A stretch of 7,056 bases of DNA, from contig JAUSEJ010000159.1 of the NCBI GenBank assembly GCA_030650265.1, positions 1 to 7,056 on the forward strand, read 5' to 3'. Position 1 is the first letter of the stretch, and each line of letters starts with the position of its first letter. The notes beneath the pieces are model-generated. The model was not told the DNA's origin and made no database searches. It worked only from the letters and a program-made list of their open reading frames with translations. The DNA comes from Dehalococcoidia bacterium (GTDB lineage: Bacteria; Chloroflexota; Dehalococcoidia; JACPQF01). A program made the translations under genes and the position numbers. Positions 1 through 6,233 of the stretch are shown here, piece by piece.

Positions 1-391
1 CGAAAAGACGTCCAAGGTCAGGCAGACCGTCGACGAGGGCCGCCAGGTGAACTGGGTGGAGACCACGCAAGATCTGACCAAAAGCATCAAGGAATGGGGC
101 ATAGGCCAGGCCCACCTCTATCGAATAGGCCCGTCCTTCGAGAGTCGTGAAGCCACGGTCCTTTGCCAGAGCGAGCGCTTCTCGCGCCAGGCGGGTCTTA
201 CCGATGCCAGGCTCGCCGGTCAGGAAGATCGTGCCCCCCCGCCCTTCCGCGGCAAGGTCGAGCGCCGCACCTAGGCGGCTCATCTCCTCTTCGCGACCGA
301 CAAGGGGCAGCGGCGCTCCCGAGCGGAGCGCTCCTCGAGATGCAGGGTTGACCCTTCCTCCGGAAGGGTGAGCATCTGGGCGCTTGTCCAC
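1..391 (-). CDS. AAA-ATPase regulator/signalling protein, LAL (MalT/LuxR-like) type, N-terminal 130 codons, cut by window edge
   Basis: The gene starts with GTG at 391-389 and stays open to base 1, so only the N-terminus is present. A stop codon lies directly upstream in frame, and an AGAGGTGA ribosome binding site sits 6 nt before the GTG, which fixes the start. After a loose Pro/Gly/Arg-rich leader (residues 1-28) comes [12 protein letters not shown] (29-40), the usual opening of AAA_16-type ATPase domains, then the Walker A motif GEPGIGKT at 59-66. The stretch [19 protein letters not shown] that follows is typical of large ATP-binding LuxR regulators, and also of ATPase modules fused to cyclase or kinase domains. 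Such proteins act in the cytoplasm as ATP-dependent signal-responsive switches. The missing C-terminus decides between a DNA-binding regulator and a TPR signalling protein. It has its own candidate promoter, so it may be regulated apart from the genes upstream. Confidence 0.85.
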   Translation of the reverse strand, partial: MDKRPDAHPSGGRVNPASRGALRSGAPLPLVGREEEMSRLGAALDLAAEGRGGTIFLTGEPGIGKTRLAREALALAKDRGFTTLEGRAYSIEVGLAYAPFLDAFGQILRGLHPVHLAALVDGLPDLGRLF

Positions 392-397
392 CTATGA

Positions 398-405
398 TCA
401 CCTCT
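398..405 (-). promoter_or_regulatory. Ribosome binding site of the GTG-started ATPase gene
   Basis: The minus strand reads AGAGGTGA, a strong match to the anti-Shine-Dalgarno sequence, 6 nt before the GTG at 391. It supports a non-ATG start that would otherwise be missed. Confidence 0.75.
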
Positions 406-449
406 GGGGATGGCACCGCCAAAACGGTACTCCCGAATTAGGGAAATCT

Positions 450-459
450 GCCACGTGGC
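450..459. promoter_or_regulatory. Perfect 10-bp palindrome GCCACGTGGC, candidate operator
   Basis: A perfect inverted repeat with a CACGTG core begins 2 bp downstream of the TATAAT box, where transcription should start. A dimeric regulator bound here would block the promoter. A looser inverted repeat (TCCC/GGGA arms around an AT-rich centre, 431-444) follows in the leader. The role is inferred from position only. Confidence 0.35.
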
Positions 460-461
460 CA

Positions 462-467
462 ATTATA
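462..467 (-). promoter_or_regulatory. Candidate -10 box (TATAAT) of the ATPase regulator gene
   Basis: A perfect TATAAT lies on the minus strand about 70 nt before the GTG start. The hexamer 17 nt upstream (TAGTTT, 485-490) is a poor -35 and there is no TGn extension, so the promoter may be weak or need an activator. The predicted start of transcription is near 455, within the adjacent palindrome. Confidence 0.45.
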
Positions 468-569
468 CTGCAATCCGAAGCTGCAAACTAGATGGTGTGA
501 ATGGAGGAGAGGACAGGGGCTAGGACGGGTGGTCTAAACCGCTATCCCTGACCAATACACTGTGCTTGC

Positions 570-1730
570 CTACTTCTCGACGCCGATCTGTTGGAAGGCG
601 CCCTTGGTGATGCGGAAAAGGTAGATCTTTCTTTCTTTCATGTCGCCTTTGTTATCGGAAGACCACTTGCCGACGAGGGTATCTAGCTCTAGCTTGCGAA
701 GTTTTTCGGCTACCGCCGCACCCTTGTTCGTGTCGGCCGCCTTGACGCCCTCAAGTAGGACGTGAGCGGCCGCATAGCCGGTGATGGAGTCCATGCCCGG
801 ACTGCGGTTCTCGACCTGCCTGTAGGCTGCTTTCCACTCCTCTGTGGCTACTGCTGCCATTTCCGGCGCGATATTGGAGATGATTACTCCCTCTGCCTTG
901 GAGCCCAGACTGTCAATGAATTCGTACTCCATGACGGAATCCCCGGTCATGAAGTTTCCCTTGTACCCGGCGTCGCGCAGGGCTTCGACCAGGGGGATGC
1001 CCTCAGGATAATCGCCGGCGAAGAAGATCCCGTCCGGACTCTTAGCCAGGGCTTTCTGGACGTTTGAGCCAAGTTCTCTCAGATAGACCCCCGTGTTATT
1101 GTACTTCATCTCGATATCGGCCAGGGGCTGGACGCCGCTCTTGCGCAATTCATCGCTGAAAGCCTGACCGAGGCCAAGGGCATATAGATTGTCGGTATGC
1201 ATGACTACGATCTTCTTCCAGCCCTCGGCCAGAGCCTTTCTGGCGTCGACCGGGCCCTGAATGTCGTCCGTGGAGACAACCCTGAAGAATTTGGTATAGC
1301 CTTTTTGCGTCAAGGTAGGATTACTCGACCCGGGCGTGATGACGACTATGTCCAGGTCCTTATAGACGTTGTCCAGCGCGGGACCGGTGGCGCCGGAGTT
1401 ATAGTGGCCAACCACGCCGAGAACTGTGTCACCCTTCTTGATTGCGGCGCCGACCTGTTTTGCCGCTTCAATTGCTGTATCGGCGTCGCCGCCATCGTCC
1501 AGAGCCCGCACGACGATCTTTCGCCCCAGCAGACCGCCAGTTTTGTTTACTTCGTCCGCTCGCAACCGTACACCGCCAGCGATCTCCTGCCCCCGGCTGG
1601 ACATGTCGCCGGTAAGAGGGGCCACCACATAAAGATACGCCTCGCCGGAAAACGATGTCACCCCGGAACATCCCAGAGCCAGGGCGAAAGAGCTAGCGAT
1701 AAGGACAATTGCAAGCGAACGTCTAAGCAC
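570..1730 (-). CDS. Branched-chain amino acid-type (LivK-like) ABC substrate-binding lipoprotein, orphan
   Basis: This 386-residue protein is a type 1 periplasmic-binding-fold receptor of the Leu/Ile/Val-binding family, of usual length. The N-terminus has two arginines, a hydrophobic stretch and LALGC with Cys21 as the likely lipidation site, so it should be tethered outside the membrane. The mature part opens with YLYVVAPLTGDMSSRGQEI (32-50), followed by NKTGGLLGRKI, the signature start of this family. GHYNSGATGPA (108-118) and ITPGSSNPTLT (131-141) match the ligand-contacting loops. The start is GTG with GAGGAG 7 nt upstream. No permease or ATPase genes are next to it. It may serve a transporter encoded elsewhere or act as a receptor for the neighbouring genes. 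The ligand cannot be read from the sequence; amino acids, amides, urea and aromatic acids all occur in the family. Confidence 0.9.
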   Translation of the reverse strand: MLRRSLAIVLIASSFALALGCSGVTSFSGEAYLYVVAPLTGDMSSRGQEIAGGVRLRADEVNKTGGLLGRKIVVRALDDGGDADTAIEAAKQVGAAIKKGDTVLGVVGHYNSGATGPALDNVYKDLDIVVITPGSSNPTLTQKGYTKFFRVVSTDDIQGPVDARKALAEGWKKIVVMHTDNLYALGLGQAFSDELRKSGVQPLADIEMKYNNTGVYLRELGSNVQKALAKSPDGIFFAGDYPEGIPLVEALRDAGYKGNFMTGDSVMEYEFIDSLGSKAEGVIISNIAPEMAAVATEEWKAAYRQVENRSPGMDSITGYAAAHVLLEGVKAADTNKGAAVAEKLRKLELDTLVGKWSSDNKGDMKERKIYLFRITKGAFQQIGVEK

Positions 1731-1737
1731 AGTAAAT

Positions 1738-1743
1738 CTCCTC
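1738..1743 (-). promoter_or_regulatory. Ribosome binding site deciding the GTG start of the binding lipoprotein
   Basis: GAGGAG on the minus strand lies 7 nt before the GTG at 1730-1728. The signal peptide begins right after this start (Met-Leu-Arg-Arg), which supports it. Confidence 0.7.
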
Positions 1744-1749
1744 GAAATA

Positions 1750-1809
1750 GGGTGGAGGGTGGAGAGTAGAGGGGACGCAGGTCCTCACTTCACCCTCAAC
1801 CCTCAACCC
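1750..1809. repeat. Inverted heptamer repeats forming a long imperfect hairpin
   Basis: The left arm (1750-1764) is G followed by two copies of GGTGGAG. The right side (1793-1809) is CCCTCAA twice plus a partial third copy. Arms 1750-1764 and 1788-1802 can pair at 13 of 15 positions, and a smaller GGAC/GTCC stem with loop GCAG (1773-1784) sits between them. The right-hand repeat runs into the end of the upstream gene and covers its stop codon. There is no T-run, so it is not a classic terminator. It could protect mRNA ends, cause pausing, or be an expanded short-repeat element. The function is unknown. Confidence 0.6.
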
Positions 1810-2540
1810 TTCGCTATAGTTCTATGTTGGTATACCTCATCAAATGACGTCGATATATCGTCCAGACGGCGGGTCACCTCGCGCACCCGATCAAAGGACT
1901 GTGCGGCCGCACCGAAAAATTCCGGTTTCACCAATATGGCTTGCATCGAGGCGTAGGATTGGCCCATCTCGGCGAGGGCACTATCGATCTGGTTCGCCGC
2001 CTCTTTCATAAGATAGTCTAGCTTGGTCAGTGTCTCCAAGTAGCCCTTTTGCGATTCGGTAAGTCGGTTGCCCTTCGCCTTAAGAGAAGAAAGATCGTTT
2101 CGCAGGATCTGGTCGTCACCGTACTTCTCCAGTCTTCCGGCTACCTGGAAAATGCTTCTTGTGGTTGCCTCCATATCGGGCAATTCAGCCGCTGCCGAAT
2201 CCAATTGGCCGGACTTGGCCTCCCCGATCAGCTTTCTCGCCGACTTCATGTAGCGGAGCGCCTGATAAACCCTGTCTCGCAGAGCGCGATCGCGCAGTTG
2301 ATCGGGGTCTACGTCTGCCAGGGCGGCATCGCGCTCCTTTTCCGGGTCCGACAAAGTGTCCAACACGGTGGCGACAAATAGGCCGGCGCAAACCAGAACC
2401 CAGGCGGCCACCATCCATGTCGCCAAACCAAGCACCACAATGCCTAACCCGGCGCCGACGATCAGCAAGCCAACGGCGAGTAGGGATAGCGGTCTATTGA
2501 GAGAGTATAGTAATAGTCTTCTGAGCCTACTATTGGTCAA
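1803..2540 (-). CDS. Membrane protein with two N-terminal helices and a helical cytoplasmic tail, function unknown
   Basis: I do not recognise a family with confidence. The 245-residue protein starts with a basic stretch (RLRR), then two close hydrophobic helices (about 18-38 and 40-60) forming a hairpin. About 180 mostly helical, charged residues follow (70-240), with heptad-like spacing around YLETLTKLDYLMKEAANQI and again near the C-terminus (FDRVREVTRRLDDI). Positive charges before the first helix suggest that both ends are cytoplasmic. The layout recalls XpaC-like or other membrane-anchored coiled-coil proteins found with stress genes, but motif support is lacking. The start is TTG at 2540 with an in-frame stop directly before it and only a weak GGTGA upstream. 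It lies 4 nt after the RAYT stop, so it may depend on translational coupling, or its original 5' end may have been changed by that insertion. Confidence 0.7.
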   Translation of the reverse strand: MTNSRLRRLLLYSLNRPLSLLAVGLLIVGAGLGIVVLGLATWMVAAWVLVCAGLFVATVLDTLSDPEKERDAALADVDPDQLRDRALRDRVYQALRYMKSARKLIGEAKSGQLDSAAAELPDMEATTRSIFQVAGRLEKYGDDQILRNDLSSLKAKGNRLTESQKGYLETLTKLDYLMKEAANQIDSALAEMGQSYASMQAILVKPEFFGAAAQSFDRVREVTRRLDDISTSFDEVYQHRTIAKG

Positions 2541-2544
2541 CTAA

Positions 2545-3183
2545 TCACCATCTTGACGGGTTGCTAGGGTGGAGTTGATCCAATTCCCACCTAAGTCCGT
2601 TAGTTTCTACGTAAGACCGCAGTTCTTGCAGTGATTGTTCGTTACGAATGACGTGCTCATAGTAGTTCCGCTGCCAGATTGTGGTGCCCGGGGTGCCGCG
2701 TAGGGTATTGATGCGTTTGGTAGAGGCAGACTGGAAACCTGTAACCAGAGATCCCAGTGATCTCGGCCGCATTCCGGTTGGGCGATTCACTGGTAGGGGC
2801 GTACGGCCGGTCGCCCCTACGGTGTTTGCAGTCATTGCCTTGTTCTGCGGACCCTCAGGTCTTGCGACCGGTTCGTAGCTTGATGTGATCTCGTTCGGCT
2901 GACGGTCGGCGGGCGACGATATCATGACAATGCCGTGCAGATGATTAGGCATCACCACGAATTCGTCAAGTTGGATTTCGGTTCGGATTAAGGCAGACCT
3001 CTCCCACTCCTCTCGAACGATGTCGCCATATCGGTTCAAAGTGGTGTTGCCATCTACTATTTGTCCGAACAAACGCTGGCGTCCCTGCGCTGCGATAGTC
3101 ACGAAGTAGGCTCCCTCTTGAGAGTAGTCATCTCCTCGCAAACGGAGGGAACGGCGGTGGTGTTTATCTGGGTCATATTTCAT
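2545..3183 (-). CDS. REP-associated tyrosine transposase (RAYT, Y1 HUH superfamily)
   Basis: RAYTs are single-strand endonucleases related to IS200/IS605 transposases and are thought to mobilise REP palindromes. The 212-residue protein shows the family hallmarks: RRSLRLRGDDYSQEGAYFVTI (10-30, a first strand typical of RAYTs), the metal-binding HxH in MPNHLHGIV (His81, His83), and the tyrosine helix WQRNYYEHVIRNE (170-182), with Tyr174 or Tyr175 as nucleophile. The catalytic motifs look intact, so it may be active. Between HxH and the tyrosine lies a low-complexity linker (about 95-140), and residues 121-131 are encoded by a REP palindrome. ATG at 3183 has only a weak GGTGG 8 nt upstream. The gene lies between two genes of the same direction, 63 nt from one and 4 nt from the other, which suggests insertion into an older array. 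Confidence 0.92.
   Translation of the reverse strand: MKYDPDKHHRRSLRLRGDDYSQEGAYFVTIAAQGRQRLFGQIVDGNTTLNRYGDIVREEWERSALIRTEIQLDEFVVMPNHLHGIVMISSPADRQPNEITSSYEPVARPEGPQNKAMTANTVGATGRTPLPVNRPTGMRPRSLGSLVTGFQSASTKRINTLRGTPGTTIWQRNYYEHVIRNEQSLQELRSYVETNGLRWELDQLHPSNPSRW
2793..2823 (-). repeat. REP palindrome inside the RAYT coding sequence
   Basis: Arms GTAGGGGCG (2793-2801) and CGCCCCTAC (2812-2820) pair perfectly over 9 bp. Next inward is a 2x2 mismatch, then a CGGCCG core. It lies in frame and encodes TVGATGRTPLP (residues 121-131) of the transposase. It matches the REP upstream of the gene at 21 of 23 positions (2801-2823 against 3203-3225) and in the same orientation. Confidence 0.8.
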
Positions 3184-3199
3184 ATCACGTCCACCATAT

Positions 3200-3225
3200 G
3201 GCGAACGGCCGTTCGCCCCTACGGT
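3200..3225 (-). repeat. REP palindrome upstream of the RAYT gene
   Basis: GGCGAACGGCCGTTCGCC (3200-3217) is a perfect 18-bp palindrome, followed by CCTACGGT. The matching outer part of the left arm (GTAGG) is missing and is replaced by CATAT, so the element looks truncated on the RAYT side. It occupies the 63-nt gap between the vWA gene stop and the RAYT start, the usual place for a RAYT's own REP. As RNA it could form a 9-bp stem after the vWA gene. Confidence 0.85.
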
Positions 3226-3246
3226 TGGCGATAATCCTCGATCTGA

Positions 3247-4899
3247 CTAAAAATTCTGCGAGATTAGCTCATAGAGCTTCTTGATCGTAGCCGTGTCGGC
3301 GCGATATGATTGACCGCCGAAGGCTGTGGCGATCTTGCCAAGACCGGTCATATCGGCATCGGAACCGTAGCCGATAGTGAAAACCAACACGCCTTGACCG
3401 TTGGTTTGCATGGCCTTTATCAGGGCGCTCGGGTCGTTGCTGGTTCTTGTGGTCAAGATAGGCACGCCACTCTTTCCCGCTAGATCTTGAGACTTGTTTT
3501 CCAGACCGTCGGTCATGGCGACTACCACGTTGATCCGCTCCGGATCGAGCTTGGCGGCCAGGGTACGTTGGGCTGCCCATATGGCGTAATACAGGGCTGT
3601 GCCGCCGCTGGGGGTCAAGCCGCTAACGGCATAATCTAACTTCTGCCTGTTCTTAGCGAGCGTGTCGAGTGGAATCAACTCCTGGTAGTTATCCGAGAAG
3701 GTCGACAGACCGACTCGCTCCTGATCAGATGGGATTTGTTTGAGAAACGAACCCAGGGCCTCTTTGGCTCTGACCAGCTTGCTGTTGTCGCCCATGGACC
3801 CGGAGGTATCGACCACGAGAATTATGTTGGCTCGTCGCTTTAGTCCGGTTGCCCATGCTTGCTTGAGATAATCGAGAACGCCCGCAGAGGGAATCTGTAG
3901 TAGTATCGGTTGAGAAGGGGAGACCCCATTGGCGGGCTTCAGGGGAGAACCAGCCGCGGCAAGGTCTAAGCCGATGTCGATAGGACGGTAGCCATTGGCT
4001 GCCACGATCTTTTGGCCCTCAGGGCTGCGCAGGTAGCGGGCGAAATCCAGGTAGCCCCGCCTCTGGTCTGGTGTCAACTGAGGTGTCTCCAGCAGAACCA
4101 GAGGATGGTCTAGCATCAGTGTCCCTTCGACGGGGTAGACCGCTACAAGTTGTTTTCCCTTCGATCTCCGGTTGTAGTCGATCACCGATGCCTCGGGCAT
4201 CACCACGGCCGACAACACATTCTGCCCATCGCCTAGCAGATAATCGACCAGAGCGGCGTCCGATTCGCCACCATAACGGGCGATGGTGCGCTCCACATCA
4301 GCGACGTATTTGCGGACGTCTTCGCGGTCGGCGTCAATTTTGGCCAGACCGTAGGTCTTGCCGGCCGCCGAATAGAATTCGGCAGTGAGGGCGAGGAGTC
4401 CCGATGCCGAGGCCTTGGGGGAGCCATGAGACCACCGATACGAGGCGTCTGCTTTTGCCCGAGCGAGAAGACTGCTCCAGCCCCGGCTTTGGGCGGAACC
4501 TAATTCGCCTTCCCGCCCCGCCCAGGTGGCGATGACTGCGGGTGAGGTCGCAAAACGGGTTGTGGTCCCGATGGCCGACGAACTGTCCGGATGGGCATCC
4601 ACCCAGGCCTTGTCCAGGGCTTCTAGCCAAATGGAGGAATCGGGTGATACCGCCACGAAAGCGCCATTGGCTGCCGCCTCCAGCATGTCCGGCCATTCCG
4701 CCTTTACGGCGTCAATCTTCACGGCGGCCCGGCCATTATAATCGGCCACGAGTTCCTCGAACAGCTTTGCCTTTTCCGGGGAATAGGCTATTTTGATTGA
4801 CTTCAAGGCGGTATTGGAGCCGGTGAGCTTATCACTAAGGGCGTCGCAGCCAGCCAGCAACAGGAGGAGTGTGGCGACGAAGGCTAAGAGCTTCCTCAT
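3247..4899 (-). CDS. Lipoprotein with N-terminal solute-binding-like domain and C-terminal vWA domain
   Basis: This 550-residue protein has a lipoprotein signal (LLLLLAGC, Cys18) and should face outside, anchored by lipid. Residues 33-310 resemble type 2 extracellular solute-binding proteins (SBP_bac_11-like): a first strand SIKIAYSPEKAKLFEEL, a pocket-like segment ANGAFVAVSPDSSIWLE, and the closing FARYLRSPEGQKIVAANGYRP typical of molybdate/sulfate-type receptors. Residues 357-548 form a vWA domain with a complete MIDAS: DTSGSM (Asp364, Ser366, Ser368), Thr434 in SGGTALY and Asp464 in MTDG. It should therefore bind a divalent metal and a protein partner. ATG at 4899 has CAGGAGGT 8 nt upstream, and the gene begins 18 nt after the neighbouring paralogous binding protein, so co-translation is likely. 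The job is inferred: ligand-controlled partner binding at the cell surface. Confidence 0.9.
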   Translation of the reverse strand: MRKLLAFVATLLLLLAGCDALSDKLTGSNTALKSIKIAYSPEKAKLFEELVADYNGRAAVKIDAVKAEWPDMLEAAANGAFVAVSPDSSIWLEALDKAWVDAHPDSSSAIGTTTRFATSPAVIATWAGREGELGSAQSRGWSSLLARAKADASYRWSHGSPKASASGLLALTAEFYSAAGKTYGLAKIDADREDVRKYVADVERTIARYGGESDAALVDYLLGDGQNVLSAVVMPEASVIDYNRRSKGKQLVAVYPVEGTLMLDHPLVLLETPQLTPDQRRGYLDFARYLRSPEGQKIVAANGYRPIDIGLDLAAAGSPLKPANGVSPSQPILLQIPSAGVLDYLKQAWATGLKRRANIILVVDTSGSMGDNSKLVRAKEALGSFLKQIPSDQERVGLSTFSDNYQELIPLDTLAKNRQKLDYAVSGLTPSGGTALYYAIWAAQRTLAAKLDPERINVVVAMTDGLENKSQDLAGKSGVPILTTRTSNDPSALIKAMQTNGQGVLVFTIGYGSDADMTGLGKIATAFGGQSYRADTATIKKLYELISQNF

Positions 4900-4917
4900 C
4901 GGATTTTACCTCCTGCA

Positions 4918-6108
4918 CTACTTCTCATAGTTATCGACAAACCAGGTACCCAACTGCACCAGAGCCGTGCGAGAGGCCTGCCGCATTTTCGATGCAGAGG
5001 GAACCCTCTCCTGGAAGCCCATCTTGGCGTATTTCTTGATCAGGCTAGCGGGGTCGTCCGTTGCTACATCCGGGCTAGCTGGCCGTAGGCCAAAGCGCAG
5101 CGTGGCAACCTGCTGCTCTTTGGAGAGGAGGAACTGCTTGAACGATACCGCGGCATCCTTCTCCGCTGCCGAGGTCTCCTTCTCTTTGCCCATATAGATG
5201 GTGAAAGGGAAATCATACCAGGCAACTGGATCGGGGTAGTAGACCTGGATGCCGTCCTGCCACCTCTTCTCGATGCTTTCGGCATTCAGAAGAAGATAGT
5301 TTTCGAGCACCTGGCCGGCGTCGCCTGCCGAAGGTCCGTAAAGGAGCATGTTCTCGGCGCCATAGGGTTGGAAGTCAACCACCGTGTTAAGCATGTCTTT
5401 CAGCCAGGCGAGAAACTTGAGGTCCTTAAGCTCGTCGGCGGAAACGGCTGGCTTATCATAATAGGCCCCCGCTGCCGATACTATTGCCGCTAATCCGGCC
5501 GGATCTCGCTTGGGGTGAGGAATTACCAGCTTGAATCGACCCCAGGCGCTACTTCCCCCCAGGTCTGCCCAACCCTTTGAGGTCGCGGCCAAGTAGACAA
5601 CCTGCCAATCTATTGGCCTGCCGAATTTCTTCTGGAGAACATCGCTCCGGGACTTGAAAATGGCCCAGATCTCTGGCGACATGGACACCGACTGATCCCG
5701 ATATTGTCCCCCAGCGAGGAAGATATCCTGCTTGGTTCTATCGGCGGCAACGGCGTTGGCCTGGTTCACCCAGTCGCGGGATTCGGCGACCCAGGCCGTG
5801 GGCGGTGTTTGGAATTCGCCGTTGGCCCATTTGGCGAGCGCAGTCACGCCATCGATCGGAAAGACCTCGACAAGGATCTGCTGCTTCCGGTCGTTGACCA
5901 TGTATTCCTTGCCGCTGAAAGCCTTGGCTGCCGCGGAAATCCAGGGTTCTGCCGCCACCGCCGAAGCGATGGTGATCTTGATCGGGCCACTTGGCGTAAC
6001 CAACTTTACTGGATTGTTGGCCCGGTCGGCGAATTGGACCGCGGCAATCGCTCCGATCACGATCAGGAGCGCGACGAATATTACCACGAACAGCTTTGTC
6101 AGTCGCAT
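4918..6108 (-). CDS. Membrane-anchored extracellular solute-binding-like protein
   Basis: The 396-residue protein starts with one hydrophobic helix (about 6-27) with no lipobox cysteine and no clear cleavage site, so it is probably a signal anchor with the rest outside. Residues 43-345 follow the type 2 solute-binding layout: IKITIASAVAAEPWISAAAKAF, then WANGEFQTPPTAWVAESRDWV, a central HPKRDPAGLAAIVSAAGAYY, and FKQFLLSKEQQVATLRFGLRP near the end. These blocks line up in order with the first half of the vWA lipoprotein 18 nt downstream, so the two are paralogues. ATG at 6108 has AAGGAGG 9 nt upstream. No transporter genes are adjacent. A role as a receptor or structural partner of the vWA protein is inferred; the ligand is unknown. 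Confidence 0.85.
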   Translation of the reverse strand: MRLTKLFVVIFVALLIVIGAIAAVQFADRANNPVKLVTPSGPIKITIASAVAAEPWISAAAKAFSGKEYMVNDRKQQILVEVFPIDGVTALAKWANGEFQTPPTAWVAESRDWVNQANAVAADRTKQDIFLAGGQYRDQSVSMSPEIWAIFKSRSDVLQKKFGRPIDWQVVYLAATSKGWADLGGSSAWGRFKLVIPHPKRDPAGLAAIVSAAGAYYDKPAVSADELKDLKFLAWLKDMLNTVVDFQPYGAENMLLYGPSAGDAGQVLENYLLLNAESIEKRWQDGIQVYYPDPVAWYDFPFTIYMGKEKETSAAEKDAAVSFKQFLLSKEQQVATLRFGLRPASPDVATDDPASLIKKYAKMGFQERVPSASKMRQASRTALVQLGTWFVDNYEK

Positions 6109-6164
6109 TGCGACGCGCCTCCTTCTATCACGGGACGCGCTGATTTGGTCCTTGCCAATTCAAT

Positions 6165-6192
6165 TTAGTCTGCCACTTCAGTGGCAGGCTAA
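6165..6192. repeat. REP-like hairpin 1 (12-bp stem, TTCA loop)
   Basis: TTAGTCTGCCAC (6165-6176) and GTGGCAGGCTAA (6181-6192) pair over 12 bp with one G-T pair around the loop TTCA. No T-run follows on either strand, which argues against a simple terminator. Palindromes with TTAG edges and a CCAC/GTGG stem resemble dispersed REP elements. Confidence 0.7.
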
Positions 6193-6205
6193 CCTCGCCA
6201 ATTAG

Positions 6206-6225
6206 CCACGGGCTTTAGTCCGTGG
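6206..6225. repeat. REP-like hairpin 2 (8-bp stem, TTTA loop)
   Basis: CCACGGGC and GTCCGTGG pair over 8 bp (one G-T) around TTTA. It lies 8 nt after the stop codon of the PspA-like gene and 13 nt from hairpin 1. The pair looks like a REP doublet and could lower or stabilise read-through from the PspA gene into the binding-protein gene. Confidence 0.7.
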
Positions 6226-6233
6226 AACGGGCT

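Larger units (their letters stand above)
392..569. other. Intergenic region between binding-protein gene and ATPase regulator gene
   Basis: This 178-nt spacer holds the candidate promoter, palindrome and ribosome binding site listed separately. No coding potential was seen. After the stop codon at 572-570 I found only a weak GGT/ACC stem at 531-540 without a T-run, so no rho-independent terminator is called and read-through from upstream is possible. Confidence 0.6.

Noticed and set aside
47..274. Plus-strand open frame at the left edge
   Set aside because: It is a shadow of the ATPase gene, whose Walker A motif on the minus strand is unmistakable.
1197..1769. Long plus-strand open frame (190 codons)
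   Set aside because: It is antisense to the LivK-like gene, which has a clear signal peptide, family motifs and ribosome binding site; the plus frame shows no recognisable protein features.
1750..1809. CRISPR-like or terminator reading of the heptamer repeats
   Set aside because: Units are 7 bp without spacers, and no T-run follows the hairpin on either strand.
2748..2764. GAGATC/GATCTC inverted repeat in the RAYT gene
   Set aside because: A 6-bp stem within coding sequence for the conserved SLGSL segment; likely chance.
570..6108. Ordinary ABC uptake operon
   Set aside because: Three binding-type proteins occur but no permease or ATPase gene is in the window, so transport cannot be assigned from the sequence.
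5704..6205. Two overlapping plus-strand open frames of about 155 codons
   Set aside because: Both are antisense to the anchored binding protein and run into the REP-like hairpins; neither has a domain or a convincing start.
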